Source: Stappia stellulata (lineage in GTDB: Bacteria; Pseudomonadota; Alphaproteobacteria; Rhizobiales; Stappiaceae). From it: 35,303 nt of DNA. Positions 15,759 through 22,396 of this stretch are shown piece after piece. The stretch covers positions 1 through 35,303 of the forward strand of contig NZ_JAIVMF010000024.1 of NCBI RefSeq assembly GCF_020176715.1. The letters are read 5' to 3'. The notes beneath the pieces are model-generated. The model was not told where the DNA came from. It saw nothing but the letters and a program-made list of their open reading frames with translations, and searched no databases. A program made the position numbers and the translations under genes. Each line of letters begins with the position of its first letter. Within the stretch, counting starts at the first letter, position 1.

Positions 15759-16757
15759 TCATGTCCGACGTTCGAGCCGGCCTGCGATGTCGTCGAGGCT
15801 TCCGCCGGATGGATTTGGATCGTAAGCGCGCGCGCCGTCAATTGCACCGTCCAACCCCGCCACGCGTGCGGCAAGGTCCTCGACAAAAGCCTCGAACTGC
15901 GTCTCGACGATCGCCGCCACCTGTGCGCTCTCGTCGGGAAAGGCCGAGGCACCGGCCGCGCGCACGCACCGGCGCAGGTCGTAACGCCCCTTGTAGGTCT
16001 CCAACAGCCGCTCGGCTTCCGTCTGCACCACATCATGGGTTCGGACCGGATCGACGCTCACCGCCACGTGCAGCGAGGGACGGCAGTCGGCATTGGAATA
16101 GGTCACATGGGTGAACCCGCGCGGCAGATAGAGCACATCGCCCGGCCTGAGAAGGAAGCTGTGGTCCGGGGGGCGCGCCGCCACCTGGCGCCGCACGGTC
16201 TCGGGATCGTAGCCGCGGGTGCGCAACGCGAGACGATTGCAGTCTTCGACCCAGACGTCCCAACGCTTCTCTCCCGACACCTGCAGCATGAAGGCGTCGA
16301 TGAGATCGTAATGCGGGCGCAATCCGTGACTGCGCGGCGGCGTCAGGAAGGCGCTGGCATGACTTGCGCTCGCGAAGACGGTCGCGCATTCGCGACACAA
16401 CGCGGCCAAGGCCGCAGACCGGCGTTCGACGAAACGCAGGTTGATGGTCGCTCCATTGAGATGCTGGTCCACCACCGCATCGTAGTCAATGAAGTCGCGG
16501 TGGCGCTCGCCGGCCAGGCGCCGCACCCTTTCGTAGTCCTTCCGCGCGACCGGTTCGCCGTTTCGATAGAGCCGCACCAATGCGGAGCGCGTCGTCAGCG
16601 ACGACAGCATTTCATCGACCCGCTCGATCCCGAACAGACCATCGAAAGCCCGCCCGCGCGCCTCGAACAGCATCGGGCGCACCTCGAAGACCTCCCGGAC
16701 AAAGCGGTCGGGCGACAGCGGAGACAGCAAATCCGCCAGCGTCACTGTCGCCGTCAT
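15759..16757 (-). CDS. JmjC/cupin_4-type Fe(II)/2-oxoglutarate oxygenase (second of pair)
   Basis: A 332-aa protein of the cupin_4/JmjC superfamily, whose characterised members (E. coli YcfD/RoxA, human MINA53 and NO66) hydroxylate Arg or His in ribosomal proteins. The iron triad is H149-x-D151 (PHYDLIDAFMLQVSGEKRW) and H217 (GDVLYLPRGFTHVTY). The QVSGEKRWDVW strand and LRPGDVLYLPRG turn are family hallmarks. The N-terminal 140 and C-terminal 90 residues are helical and lack recognisable motifs. Its ATG overlaps the stop of the upstream oxygenase (ATGA), so translation is coupled. Its linkage to three mini-protein genes suggests a small-protein or peptide substrate instead of the ribosome, by inference. 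Confidence 0.85.
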   Translation of the reverse strand: MTATVTLADLLSPLSPDRFVREVFEVRPMLFEARGRAFDGLFGIERVDEMLSSLTTRSALVRLYRNGEPVARKDYERVRRLAGERHRDFIDYDAVVDQHLNGATINLRFVERRSAALAALCRECATVFASASHASAFLTPPRSHGLRPHYDLIDAFMLQVSGEKRWDVWVEDCNRLALRTRGYDPETVRRQVAARPPDHSFLLRPGDVLYLPRGFTHVTYSNADCRPSLHVAVSVDPVRTHDVVQTEAERLLETYKGRYDLRRCVRAAGASAFPDESAQVAAIVETQFEAFVEDLAARVAGLDGAIDGARAYDPNPSGGSLDDIAGRLERRT

Positions 16758-18049
16758 GCCGTGCCTCGCTGGACATCGGCCAGATCGCTTTGCAGCAGCG
16801 CAATCACCCCGGTCCGGGCACTGCCATGTCCCAGGTCCGCAACAAGTGCCTTGAAAGCGATACCGGACCGGCAGTCCCCGCTAGTGAGAACAGCCAACAC
16901 CTGCGCGGCCTCCACTGCCAGGTGGTGCGGCTCAATGGCGGCGCCGGCCGGACCGACGAGAAGGACGCGATCCGCGCACTCAGGATCGTCAAGGCGCAGG
17001 CTCAGTTCCAGCAAGCGCCCGCTCCAGGCCGATCGCCCCGTCCCGGGATTGCACGAAACCGGCGTTCCCGCGTTCCTGGGGCTTGCGTCCGACGCGCGGA
17101 TTTCCCGTCCCGCCGCCCGGATCAGGTCACTCAGCGCGTTGCGCCCGTCGGGACCCGCCAAGACCTGCCGGGCGCTGCGGCGCATCGACTGGTCGTCGGC
17201 GAGACGCGCAAGAAGACGCTCGACGCGACGTTCCAGAACCCCGTGAATGCGCTCGACCAGAAGGCCAACGGTGAGATGGAGGGAGTGCTCGGCCCGTGCC
17301 TCGGCACAATGCACATAGCCGCGCGGTATGTAGAGAACGTCGCCCGGGCGAACTTCCCCGTCGAAGATCAGCGGTGCCCCGCGCACGCGCCGCTCCACGG
17401 ACGCGGCGTGGCGCGCCTTGTCCGGCCGCCGCAGTGGCAGCGGAACGGGATCGCCCCAGATTCGCCAGTGCTTGCGGCCGCTCAATTGAACAACGAACAC
17501 GTCGTGCATGTCGTAGTGGATGTGCAAGGTTTGCGTGTTCGGGAAGGTCAGGTAGGAATTCGCCTGGCAATCAACGCCGATCTCGCGTTCCAAATCCGCA
17601 CAGAACCGGCGGATCGCAGGCCGGATCTTCTCCAAGAACTGCAAGGCAAGGCTGTCGCCGCGCGCAAGCCGTTCATAGATGCGTGCCGGAAGCGCGACGC
17701 CGGAAACGCTATCGGACCCGATCTTGAGCGGCGCGATCAGTTCGCGTTCCGGAACGGCCTGCCCAGCGGAAAACACACGAAAGTGCGGTGCCTTCAGCCC
17801 TTCGAACTGGAGAATCCGGTCGATTTCGGTGAGCGAGAGCAAATCGGGAGGCGTTCGGCCCTTGCCGTCCACAACCAGAGGTTTTTTCTCCCAATGCGCC
17901 GCAAAGAACCGCGTCGCGTCCATCCCCCCGATGCAATACGCCAGCGGCGAAACAGCGCCGGTGTCGTCGGGTTCGGCAGGATTTTTCTGCCTTTCCACAC
18001 CCGGCTCGGCGGCGGTCTGCGGCGCGTCGGTGCGCTTGAGTTGGCGCAT
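16754..18049 (-). CDS. JmjC/cupin_4-type Fe(II)/2-oxoglutarate oxygenase (first of pair)
   Basis: A 431-aa protein of the same superfamily as the next gene but clearly diverged. The iron triad is H178-x-D180 (HIHYDMHDVFVVQLSGRKHW) and H247 (GDVLYIPRGYVH), laid out as in YcfD. An N-terminal region with FFAAHWEKKPLVV (49-61) is the typical cupin_4 opening. The C-terminal 160 residues are helical, as in ribosomal oxygenases where this part forms a dimer and winged-helix region. A 30-residue polar N-terminal tail precedes it. The gene begins 4 bases after the stop of the nearest mini-protein gene and overlaps the second oxygenase, so all form one operon. Substrate unknown. Confidence 0.87.
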   Translation of the reverse strand: MRQLKRTDAPQTAAEPGVERQKNPAEPDDTGAVSPLAYCIGGMDATRFFAAHWEKKPLVVDGKGRTPPDLLSLTEIDRILQFEGLKAPHFRVFSAGQAVPERELIAPLKIGSDSVSGVALPARIYERLARGDSLALQFLEKIRPAIRRFCADLEREIGVDCQANSYLTFPNTQTLHIHYDMHDVFVVQLSGRKHWRIWGDPVPLPLRRPDKARHAASVERRVRGAPLIFDGEVRPGDVLYIPRGYVHCAEARAEHSLHLTVGLLVERIHGVLERRVERLLARLADDQSMRRSARQVLAGPDGRNALSDLIRAAGREIRASDASPRNAGTPVSCNPGTGRSAWSGRLLELSLRLDDPECADRVLLVGPAGAAIEPHHLAVEAAQVLAVLTSGDCRSGIAFKALVADLGHGSARTGVIALLQSDLADVQRGTA

Positions 18050-18053
18050 ACGT

Positions 18054-18278
18054 TCAGCCGCCGTCGGCTTTCACGTTGCGATCGTGATCCGGCTCCGGAT
18101 CGACATCACCCGTAACGTCATCAAAATCGCGGAGCGGATCTTCGCGAGCATGATCCGCATCCATATACGGACCGACCGGACTGCGCTTGAGCGCGGCACG
18201 CAGGTCCATCACTTCCTTGCGCAAATCGAGAATGTCGGCGCGCAGACTCAGCACCAGCGATTTCAGATCGTCGGACAT
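18054..18278 (-). CDS. Mini-protein A (74 aa), nearest to the oxygenases
   Basis: Start ATG 18278 has GGGGGAA upstream. Residues 1-33 form an amphipathic coiled-coil-like helix (SDDLKSLVLSLRADILDLRK then EVMDLRAAL). Then come KRSPVGPYMDADHARE and an acidic segment with DVTGDVD near 54-60. Unlike its two paralogues it continues past that motif with 14 polar residues (PEPDHDRNVKADGG). The first 46 residues equal those of mini-protein B except L26 for V. There is no cysteine, signal peptide or metal motif. The stop is 4 bases from the first oxygenase start. A substrate or partner of those enzymes is the simplest reading; a small regulatory subunit is the alternative. Confidence 0.8.
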   Translation of the reverse strand: MSDDLKSLVLSLRADILDLRKEVMDLRAALKRSPVGPYMDADHAREDPLRDFDDVTGDVDPEPDHDRNVKADGG

Positions 18279-18367
18279 CGGTTCCCCCAGTTGCCAGGTC
18301 GAAATGCCCCTCCACTCCCGGCGTCTCCGCTCGCGCCGGCAACGGACGGGACCGGGCTATCCCGGAT

Positions 18368-18559
18368 TCAGGTGTTTTCCTGATCGACGTCGCCGGTCAC
18401 GGGATCAAGATCGCGCATCGCTTCGCGAGCATGATCCGCATCCATGTAAGGGCCGACCGGACTGCGCTTGAGCGCTGCGCGCACGTCCATCACCTCTTTG
18501 CGCAAATCGAGGATGTCGGCGCGCAGGCTCAACACCAGCGATTTCAAATCGTCGGACAT
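18368..18559 (-). CDS. Mini-protein B (63 aa)
   Basis: Start ATG 18559 follows AAGGGGGAG. The frame is open back to 18613, but paralogy with the two sisters fixes this start. The N-terminal 46 residues match mini-protein A at 45 positions although the DNA differs at 12 of 138 positions, so change has been almost entirely synonymous: good evidence of a translated, constrained gene. The C-terminus ends LDPVTGDVDQENT; the last ten residues (VTGDVDQENT) are shared exactly with mini-protein C. An 89-base spacer separates it from mini-protein A. No known family was recognised. Confidence 0.82.
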   Translation of the reverse strand: MSDDLKSLVLSLRADILDLRKEVMDVRAALKRSPVGPYMDADHAREAMRDLDPVTGDVDQENT

Positions 18560-18591
18560 CGGCTCCCCCTTTTCCTTTGTTCTCTGTGATC

Positions 18592-18608
18592 CCGGCGCTC
18601 CGCGCCGG
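18592..18608. repeat. Intercistronic hairpin between mini-protein genes C and B
   Basis: CCGGCGC (18592-18598) and GCGCCGG (18602-18608) form a 7-bp all-GC stem with a 3-base loop. No T run follows on the minus strand, so it is more likely an attenuating or RNA-processing/stabilising element than a full terminator. It could set the ratio of the first mini-protein to the rest of the operon. Confidence 0.5.
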
Positions 18609-18649
18609 TGCATCTTCCGATCTGTTTTCGGCGGGCAGCGCCGATGCGA

Positions 18650-18829
18650 TCAGGTGTTTTCCTGATCGACGTCACCGGTCACGTTGTCCGGATCCTTCAT
18701 CTCGGAATCGGCATCCACATCGACGGCCCCGCTCTTCGCGATTGCATCACGCAGATCCATCACCTGCTTGCGCAGGTCGAGCACGTCGCTGCGCATGCTC
18801 AGGATCATCGCCTTTATGTCGTCCGACAT
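18650..18829 (-). CDS. Mini-protein C (59 aa), first gene of the operon
   Basis: Start ATG 18829 has a strong AGGAGGCGGG seven bases upstream. The sequence begins MSDDIKAMILSMRSDVLDLR, continues KQVMDLRDAIAKSG, and lacks the KRSPVGPYM segment of its paralogues, having instead a short Asp-rich stretch (AVDVDADSEMKDPDN) before the common VTGDVDQENT end. It is the most diverged copy, so the triplication has two ages. Upstream DNA (18830-18990) is AT-rich next to the start and contains a perfect TTGACA on the minus strand (18891-18896), though a -10 hexamer at normal spacing was not found. Probably the promoter-proximal gene. Confidence 0.8.
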   Translation of the reverse strand: MSDDIKAMILSMRSDVLDLRKQVMDLRDAIAKSGAVDVDADSEMKDPDNVTGDVDQENT

Positions 18830-18921
18830 GAAACCCGCCTCCTATGGATGTAAGAAATTATTATTGCACTCAATTTGAAATTGCAGAAATTGTCAACTAT
18901 CAAAGGTCCCGGCGGACCGCA

Positions 18922-18974
18922 AAGGTCCGCAGGCTCCATCCGCTCGACAGAACCTGCGGGCCTTGCTCTTTTTT
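18922..18974. terminator. Long hairpin between the SGNH hydrolase gene and the mini-protein operon
   Basis: AAGGTCCGCAGGCTC (18922-18936) pairs with GAACCTGCGGGCCTT (18950-18964) over 15 positions, allowing G-U pairs, and is followed on the plus strand by CTCTTTTTT (T run 18969-18974). As RNA from the minus strand it is a stem of 15 with one mismatch, just after the SGNH hydrolase stop, where it would separate that gene from the mini-protein operon. The better T run is on the plus strand, where no gene is upstream. Confidence 0.55.
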
Positions 18975-18987
18975 CCGACGGCCCGGA

Positions 18988-20349
18988 TCAGTTCGGAAAG
19001 GTGTAGATCGCGGCGCGCCATTCATAGGACATGATCTGCGCACCCCAGAGACTGGGATGAAGCCCGTCCTGCAGCGCCGCCTGCGGCTGGTTGCCGGTCC
19101 ATTTGAAGAACGCCTGATACATATCGACCATCTTCACCCGCGAACGCCAGTACCACGCGGTCGATGGGTCGGCCTGCTTCTGGGCAACCATCTGGGCGAG
19201 CGACTTGTTATATTCGATGACATTGGGATTGTACTGAGCCGATCCGCCGGTTTGCGGGATGAGCTGCGCCACGATGATCTTGGAGGTGGAGTATTGCAGG
19301 ATGCCCTCCATCAACTGCACGGTGCGCATCGCCACGCGCTCGCCCAGCACATTGGCCGGCTCACGGGTGTTCCTGAGATCATTGGTTCCCGCATGCATCA
19401 GCACATAGTCGACCGATGCCGTGACCGTGCGGCACTTCCAGTAGTTCTGGATGATGGAGGTCGACGGATTGCCGCCGTACCCGTCCATGGTGGCGCCGCT
19501 CCAGCCGCAATGGAAGCGCTGGTCCCAGGGCATGTCCCAGGGCGACGGCGAATTCGAGTACTGATAGACGCCGTAGCTGCCGATGAACTGGAACACCCGG
19601 GCGAAGGTCGCGTCATTGGCCATGTCCTTGCGGTAGCCGCCCCAAGCCGCGCCCATGTTGTCGGGCATGTCGGTGATGGAATCGCCCAGCGGCATCACCA
19701 TCTTGCGCGCGGCAAGATCACGCTCGGCAAGCAGCGCTTCGGTTTCCGGCGGCAGGGCATTTGCCGGTTCGCCCGGATCGGCGGGCGGCGGCAACGTGAC
19801 CTCGGCGTCCGCCGCCGCAGTGGAGGGCGTTCCCTCGACCCTGAACGCAAAATCGGTCGCCGGATCGAGGTCCTCCGCGCCGGGGCGATAGGCGCGCCCG
19901 CCGTCATGGCTCTCTGCGCATTGCGCCAGCGTGCCCCCGGACGGCGAGCGGGGGACGACCACGAAGGTGTAGCTCTCCCCTGCCGCCAAGGCGACGCCGT
20001 CGAAGGCAAACGCCTGCCATCCCGCAGCGCCGCCACCGGCGGTCGTCACCGTTTGCGAAAGACCGAGCGGCCGGGACGACGGGCCCGCGCCCTGCAGCAG
20101 GAACATGTCATGACCGCTGTCGCCGTCTCCCGGCGTCATCCAGACGGAGACGGATTGCAGATCAAGCCCCCCCTCCGGGGTGAAGCTTTGAGCGAGCGCG
20201 CCGCCGATCGCGACCTGTTCCGCGCATCCCTCCGGGCCAACCTCCAGCAGGGTTTCCGCATGCGCCGGCGCAAAGGGTATAAGCGTAGCGGCGGATGAGA
20301 CCGTTGCGAATACCAAGGCCCGACCAGCCGCGTTCATTCGTGTAAACAT
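18988..20349 (-). CDS. Secreted SGNH/GDSL-type hydrolase
   Basis: A 453-aa exported protein. Start ATG 20349 has GGGAGGCGG upstream and gives a good signal peptide cut after AHA (about 31); the frame extends to 20388. Residues 40-175 form a beta-rich region like an accessory carbohydrate-binding or jelly-roll domain, then a Pro-rich linker (180-200). The SGNH domain carries S224 (PLGDSITD), N323 (HAGTND), and D428 and H431 (DGLHPSLW), the expected catalytic set; the block II Gly lies in the GWSGATMDGYGG stretch. Such enzymes cleave acyl or carbohydrate esters; the substrate is unknown. It is transcribed toward the mini-protein operon but separated from it by a hairpin. Confidence 0.88.
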   Translation of the reverse strand: MFTRMNAAGRALVFATVSSAATLIPFAPAHAETLLEVGPEGCAEQVAIGGALAQSFTPEGGLDLQSVSVWMTPGDGDSGHDMFLLQGAGPSSRPLGLSQTVTTAGGGAAGWQAFAFDGVALAAGESYTFVVVPRSPSGGTLAQCAESHDGGRAYRPGAEDLDPATDFAFRVEGTPSTAAADAEVTLPPPADPGEPANALPPETEALLAERDLAARKMVMPLGDSITDMPDNMGAAWGGYRKDMANDATFARVFQFIGSYGVYQYSNSPSPWDMPWDQRFHCGWSGATMDGYGGNPSTSIIQNYWKCRTVTASVDYVLMHAGTNDLRNTREPANVLGERVAMRTVQLMEGILQYSTSKIIVAQLIPQTGGSAQYNPNVIEYNKSLAQMVAQKQADPSTAWYWRSRVKMVDMYQAFFKWTGNQPQAALQDGLHPSLWGAQIMSYEWRAAIYTFPN

Positions 20350-20700
20350 GTTGCCGCCTCCCGTTATCATTGAACAAAATCCTGCCATCCGCGGAAGTTT
20401 TTTCGACTCCCACGGCCAATAACCGCGTAGATTCAGATAAGTCGGCCGACATCAAAAGATGCGCGACCTGAAACTCTTCCACCGAAGAACTAAATAATTT
20501 TCACAGTGTATTTAATTCATATATTCACGAAATTATCAATCTGGAAACGAGATAAATTTATTTACAACCAATTGGTCGCGAAACCACACACCTTGTACAT
20601 TATCAGGATTGCATTTCGGGAAATTCGGTTGCGTCGACGTTGCGCGGCGCGGCGTCTTTGGGAGAGGACACCGGCGTCAGCCTCACCCGGCTGGCAGGCG
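20350..20700. other. AT-rich intergenic region upstream of the SGNH hydrolase gene
   Basis: About 350 bases without a gene; 20490-20600 is strikingly AT-rich against the host background (runs such as AAATTTATTTACAA). It probably holds the SGNH promoter and marks a boundary of transferred DNA. No inverted ends, tRNA or integrase was found. The left part, to 20490, is of ordinary composition. Confidence 0.4.
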
Positions 20701-21060
20701 TCAGCCGGAGGCACGGCTGACCGGAACGGTCTCGCCCGGGGTCAGCCGTTGGCGCAGATGCGGGTCGAGATTGGCCAGCGGCTCGTCCATCAGCACCGTC
20801 CCGGCCGCCCGGGCCAGGCAGCGCGCCACTGCCACCCGCTTGCGTTGCCCGCCGGACCGGGACGCGGGCTTGCGCTGGCGAAACCGTCGAACCCCGCCAT
20901 CTGGAGACTGCCTTCCACCCGGCTCCTGCGGTCGCGCCGACGGTCCGAGGATGACGAAGAAGCTGCCGGTTCCGATCCCGCGCGACACGTCGCCAAGCCC
21001 CGCATGGGCGCCGAAGCGTTTGGACAGGGAGCGAAGAGGAACAGGTATCGGCCTATTCAG
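20701..21060 (-). pseudogene. Remnant of an ABC transporter ATP-binding protein gene
   Basis: On the minus strand the sequence starts like a MalK/UgpC-type sugar ABC ATPase: VPLRSLSKRFGAHAGLGDVS followed by FFVILGPSA, where the Walker A GxxGxGKST should follow but the frame changes to unrelated residues. About 30 residues later ABC homology resumes with the signature SGGQRKRVAVARCLAR, then VLMDEPLANLDPHLRQRL (Walker B and D-loop). Normally about 90 residues lie between these blocks, so a deletion removed the rest of Walker A and the Q-loop. The nucleotide-binding domain cannot work and the C-terminal regulatory part is missing. No permease or binding-protein genes are nearby. Confidence 0.75.
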
Positions 21061-21197
21061 GCCTGTCGCGGGCCGCTCCACCGGGGCGGTCGCACGGAGG
21101 CACGCAGCGCGTCGGCGCCTGTCCGACGCGGCACTTTGAAAGGGGTTTGTGAAGCCGGGGGGACGCAGCGAGCGCGAACCGCACCGCACGCGGGCCG

Positions 21198-21539
21198 TCA
21201 GCCGTCCGCAAGGTCCCAGAACACGCGGCCCTCGCGGTCCTCGATCTCGACGATCCAGACATCCGGGTCCATGCGCCGCTCGGAGGCAAGCCGGCGGTCG
21301 AGGTCTTCCTTGGGAGCTGCCGTCAACAAGGCCTCGAACAGCCGGCCGCCCGGCGTCGTCTCGTCAAAGGCCGATTGCGGTGCCGGGCCGTAGAGATCGA
21401 ACGACCCGTCGCGCCGGTCGACGATGATATAGATCGCCCCCGCCTCCAGCGCGCCCTTGGAGGCAACGCTGGCATAGGCGTTTTCCGAAAAGCAGCGGCG
21501 CAGCAGTGCGGAAACGAAGAAGTCGGATGTCAGGCGCAT
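21198..21539 (-). CDS. DUF1491 family protein
   Basis: A 113-aa protein from ATG 21539, with GGAG about 10 bases upstream; the frame is open to 21722 but the extension overlaps the neighbouring gene and is not protein-like. It begins MRLTSDFFVSALLRR and contains KGALEAGAIYIIVDR, both typical of alphaproteobacterial DUF1491 proteins, then a GPAP-SAFDE segment and a C-terminal IVEIEDREGRVFWDL. DUF1491 has no known function. It follows the peptidoglycan-binding protein gene by 52 bases and is often found next to that gene in relatives, as I recall. Confidence 0.8.
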   Translation of the reverse strand: MRLTSDFFVSALLRRCFSENAYASVASKGALEAGAIYIIVDRRDGSFDLYGPAPQSAFDETTPGGRLFEALLTAAPKEDLDRRLASERRMDPDVWIVEIEDREGRVFWDLADG

Positions 21540-21591
21540 TGGGGGCTCCGGCGGCACGCTCGTCAGGAGCGCGAATCGCGCCCCAGCATAC

Positions 21592-22383
21592 TCACCTCGC
21601 CAGCGGCCGGCCCAGAACGTTTTCCAGTTCCGTCGCGATGCGCTCTGTGATGGCACCGTTGATCGGAAGACCACGGTCCAGCTCGAAGCGCCGGATCGCA
21701 TTGGAGGTCTGCTCGCCGGCATAGCCGTCGATCTCGATCGGACCGTAGCCCAGTTCCGCCAGTGCGGACTGGATGCCGACGATCCGCGCGCGCTCCGGCG
21801 ACAGCGCCGCGGATGGCGCCGCAGAGGGTGTCACGGAAGGTGGCGCGGAGGAGGCTCCCGGGACGGAGGCCGGCGGCACGGGCGGCAGCGGCGGCGCATC
21901 GGGCCCGTTGACCCCGTCGCCGGTGTCGAGGGCCAGCCGTGCCATCAAGGCCTCGTTGACACGGCCGGTTTCGGCCAGGCCGCGGGCGCGCTGATAGGCG
22001 CGCACTCCGCGCTCCGTCGCCGGGCCCTTGAGGCCGTCGAGCGGCCCCTCGTACATGCCGAGGCGGCGCAATTCGACCTGGATGTCGCGCACCAGCTTCT
22101 GCGCCTGCAGCGTCGCCCGGTCGGGAGTGGCCGGCGCAGCTTGCGCGGGCGGTGACGCGCGGTCCCTGGTTGCGACCAACGGCGCCGGATGACGGCCCGA
22201 CTGAAACGCCGTCGCATTGGCGATGATCAAAAAGCCGGTCAGCACCATGACCAGCCAGCCGCCGGCGGCGACCGGATTGTCGAGCGCGGCCGCGCCGAGC
22301 CCGCCGCCGGAGCTTGAGGTGTCCTGCTCCGCCGCCCGGGTCCTGACCTGCGGTGCCCTGGTCTTGCGCCGTCCCTCGCTCAT
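21592..22383 (-). CDS. Membrane-anchored peptidoglycan-binding protein
   Basis: A 263-aa protein. Residues 42-60 (GWLVMVLTGFLIIANATAF) are a single membrane helix after a basic cytosolic tail. Two PG_binding_1-type modules follow: about 96-150 (DIQVELRRLGMYEGPLDG...ATERGVRAYQRARGL) and 200-260 (IQSALAELGYGPIEIDGYAG...NAIRRFELDRGL), joined by a Pro/Ala/Ser linker. It would bind peptidoglycan in the periplasm without catalytic activity of its own. Start ATG 22383 has GGGGGCTGGA just upstream. It lies 13 bases after the histidine kinase stop, so the two are co-transcribed. Confidence 0.83.
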   Translation of the reverse strand: MSEGRRKTRAPQVRTRAAEQDTSSSGGGLGAAALDNPVAAGGWLVMVLTGFLIIANATAFQSGRHPAPLVATRDRASPPAQAAPATPDRATLQAQKLVRDIQVELRRLGMYEGPLDGLKGPATERGVRAYQRARGLAETGRVNEALMARLALDTGDGVNGPDAPPLPPVPPASVPGASSAPPSVTPSAAPSAALSPERARIVGIQSALAELGYGPIEIDGYAGEQTSNAIRRFELDRGLPINGAITERIATELENVLGRPLAR

Positions 22384-22396
22384 TCCAGCCCCCGGG

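Noticed and set aside
14697-17246. Plus-strand frame of 849 codons
   Set aside because: Off-frame over the NHL gene and then antisense to the oxygenase gene with its intact HxD...H motif.
16580-18115. Plus-strand frame of 511 codons over the oxygenase pair
   Set aside because: Antisense to two genes with intact iron-binding triads and coupled starts; the plus frame shows no motif.
18054-18829. Repeated units resembling a CRISPR-like or tandem-repeat array
   Set aside because: Repeat length (about 138 bases) and preserved reading frames with synonymous differences show gene paralogues, not an array.
18860-18896. Sigma-70 promoter for the mini-protein operon (TTGACA plus AATAAT on the minus strand)
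   Set aside because: The hexamers are 25 bases apart instead of 16-18, so no reliable promoter can be called.
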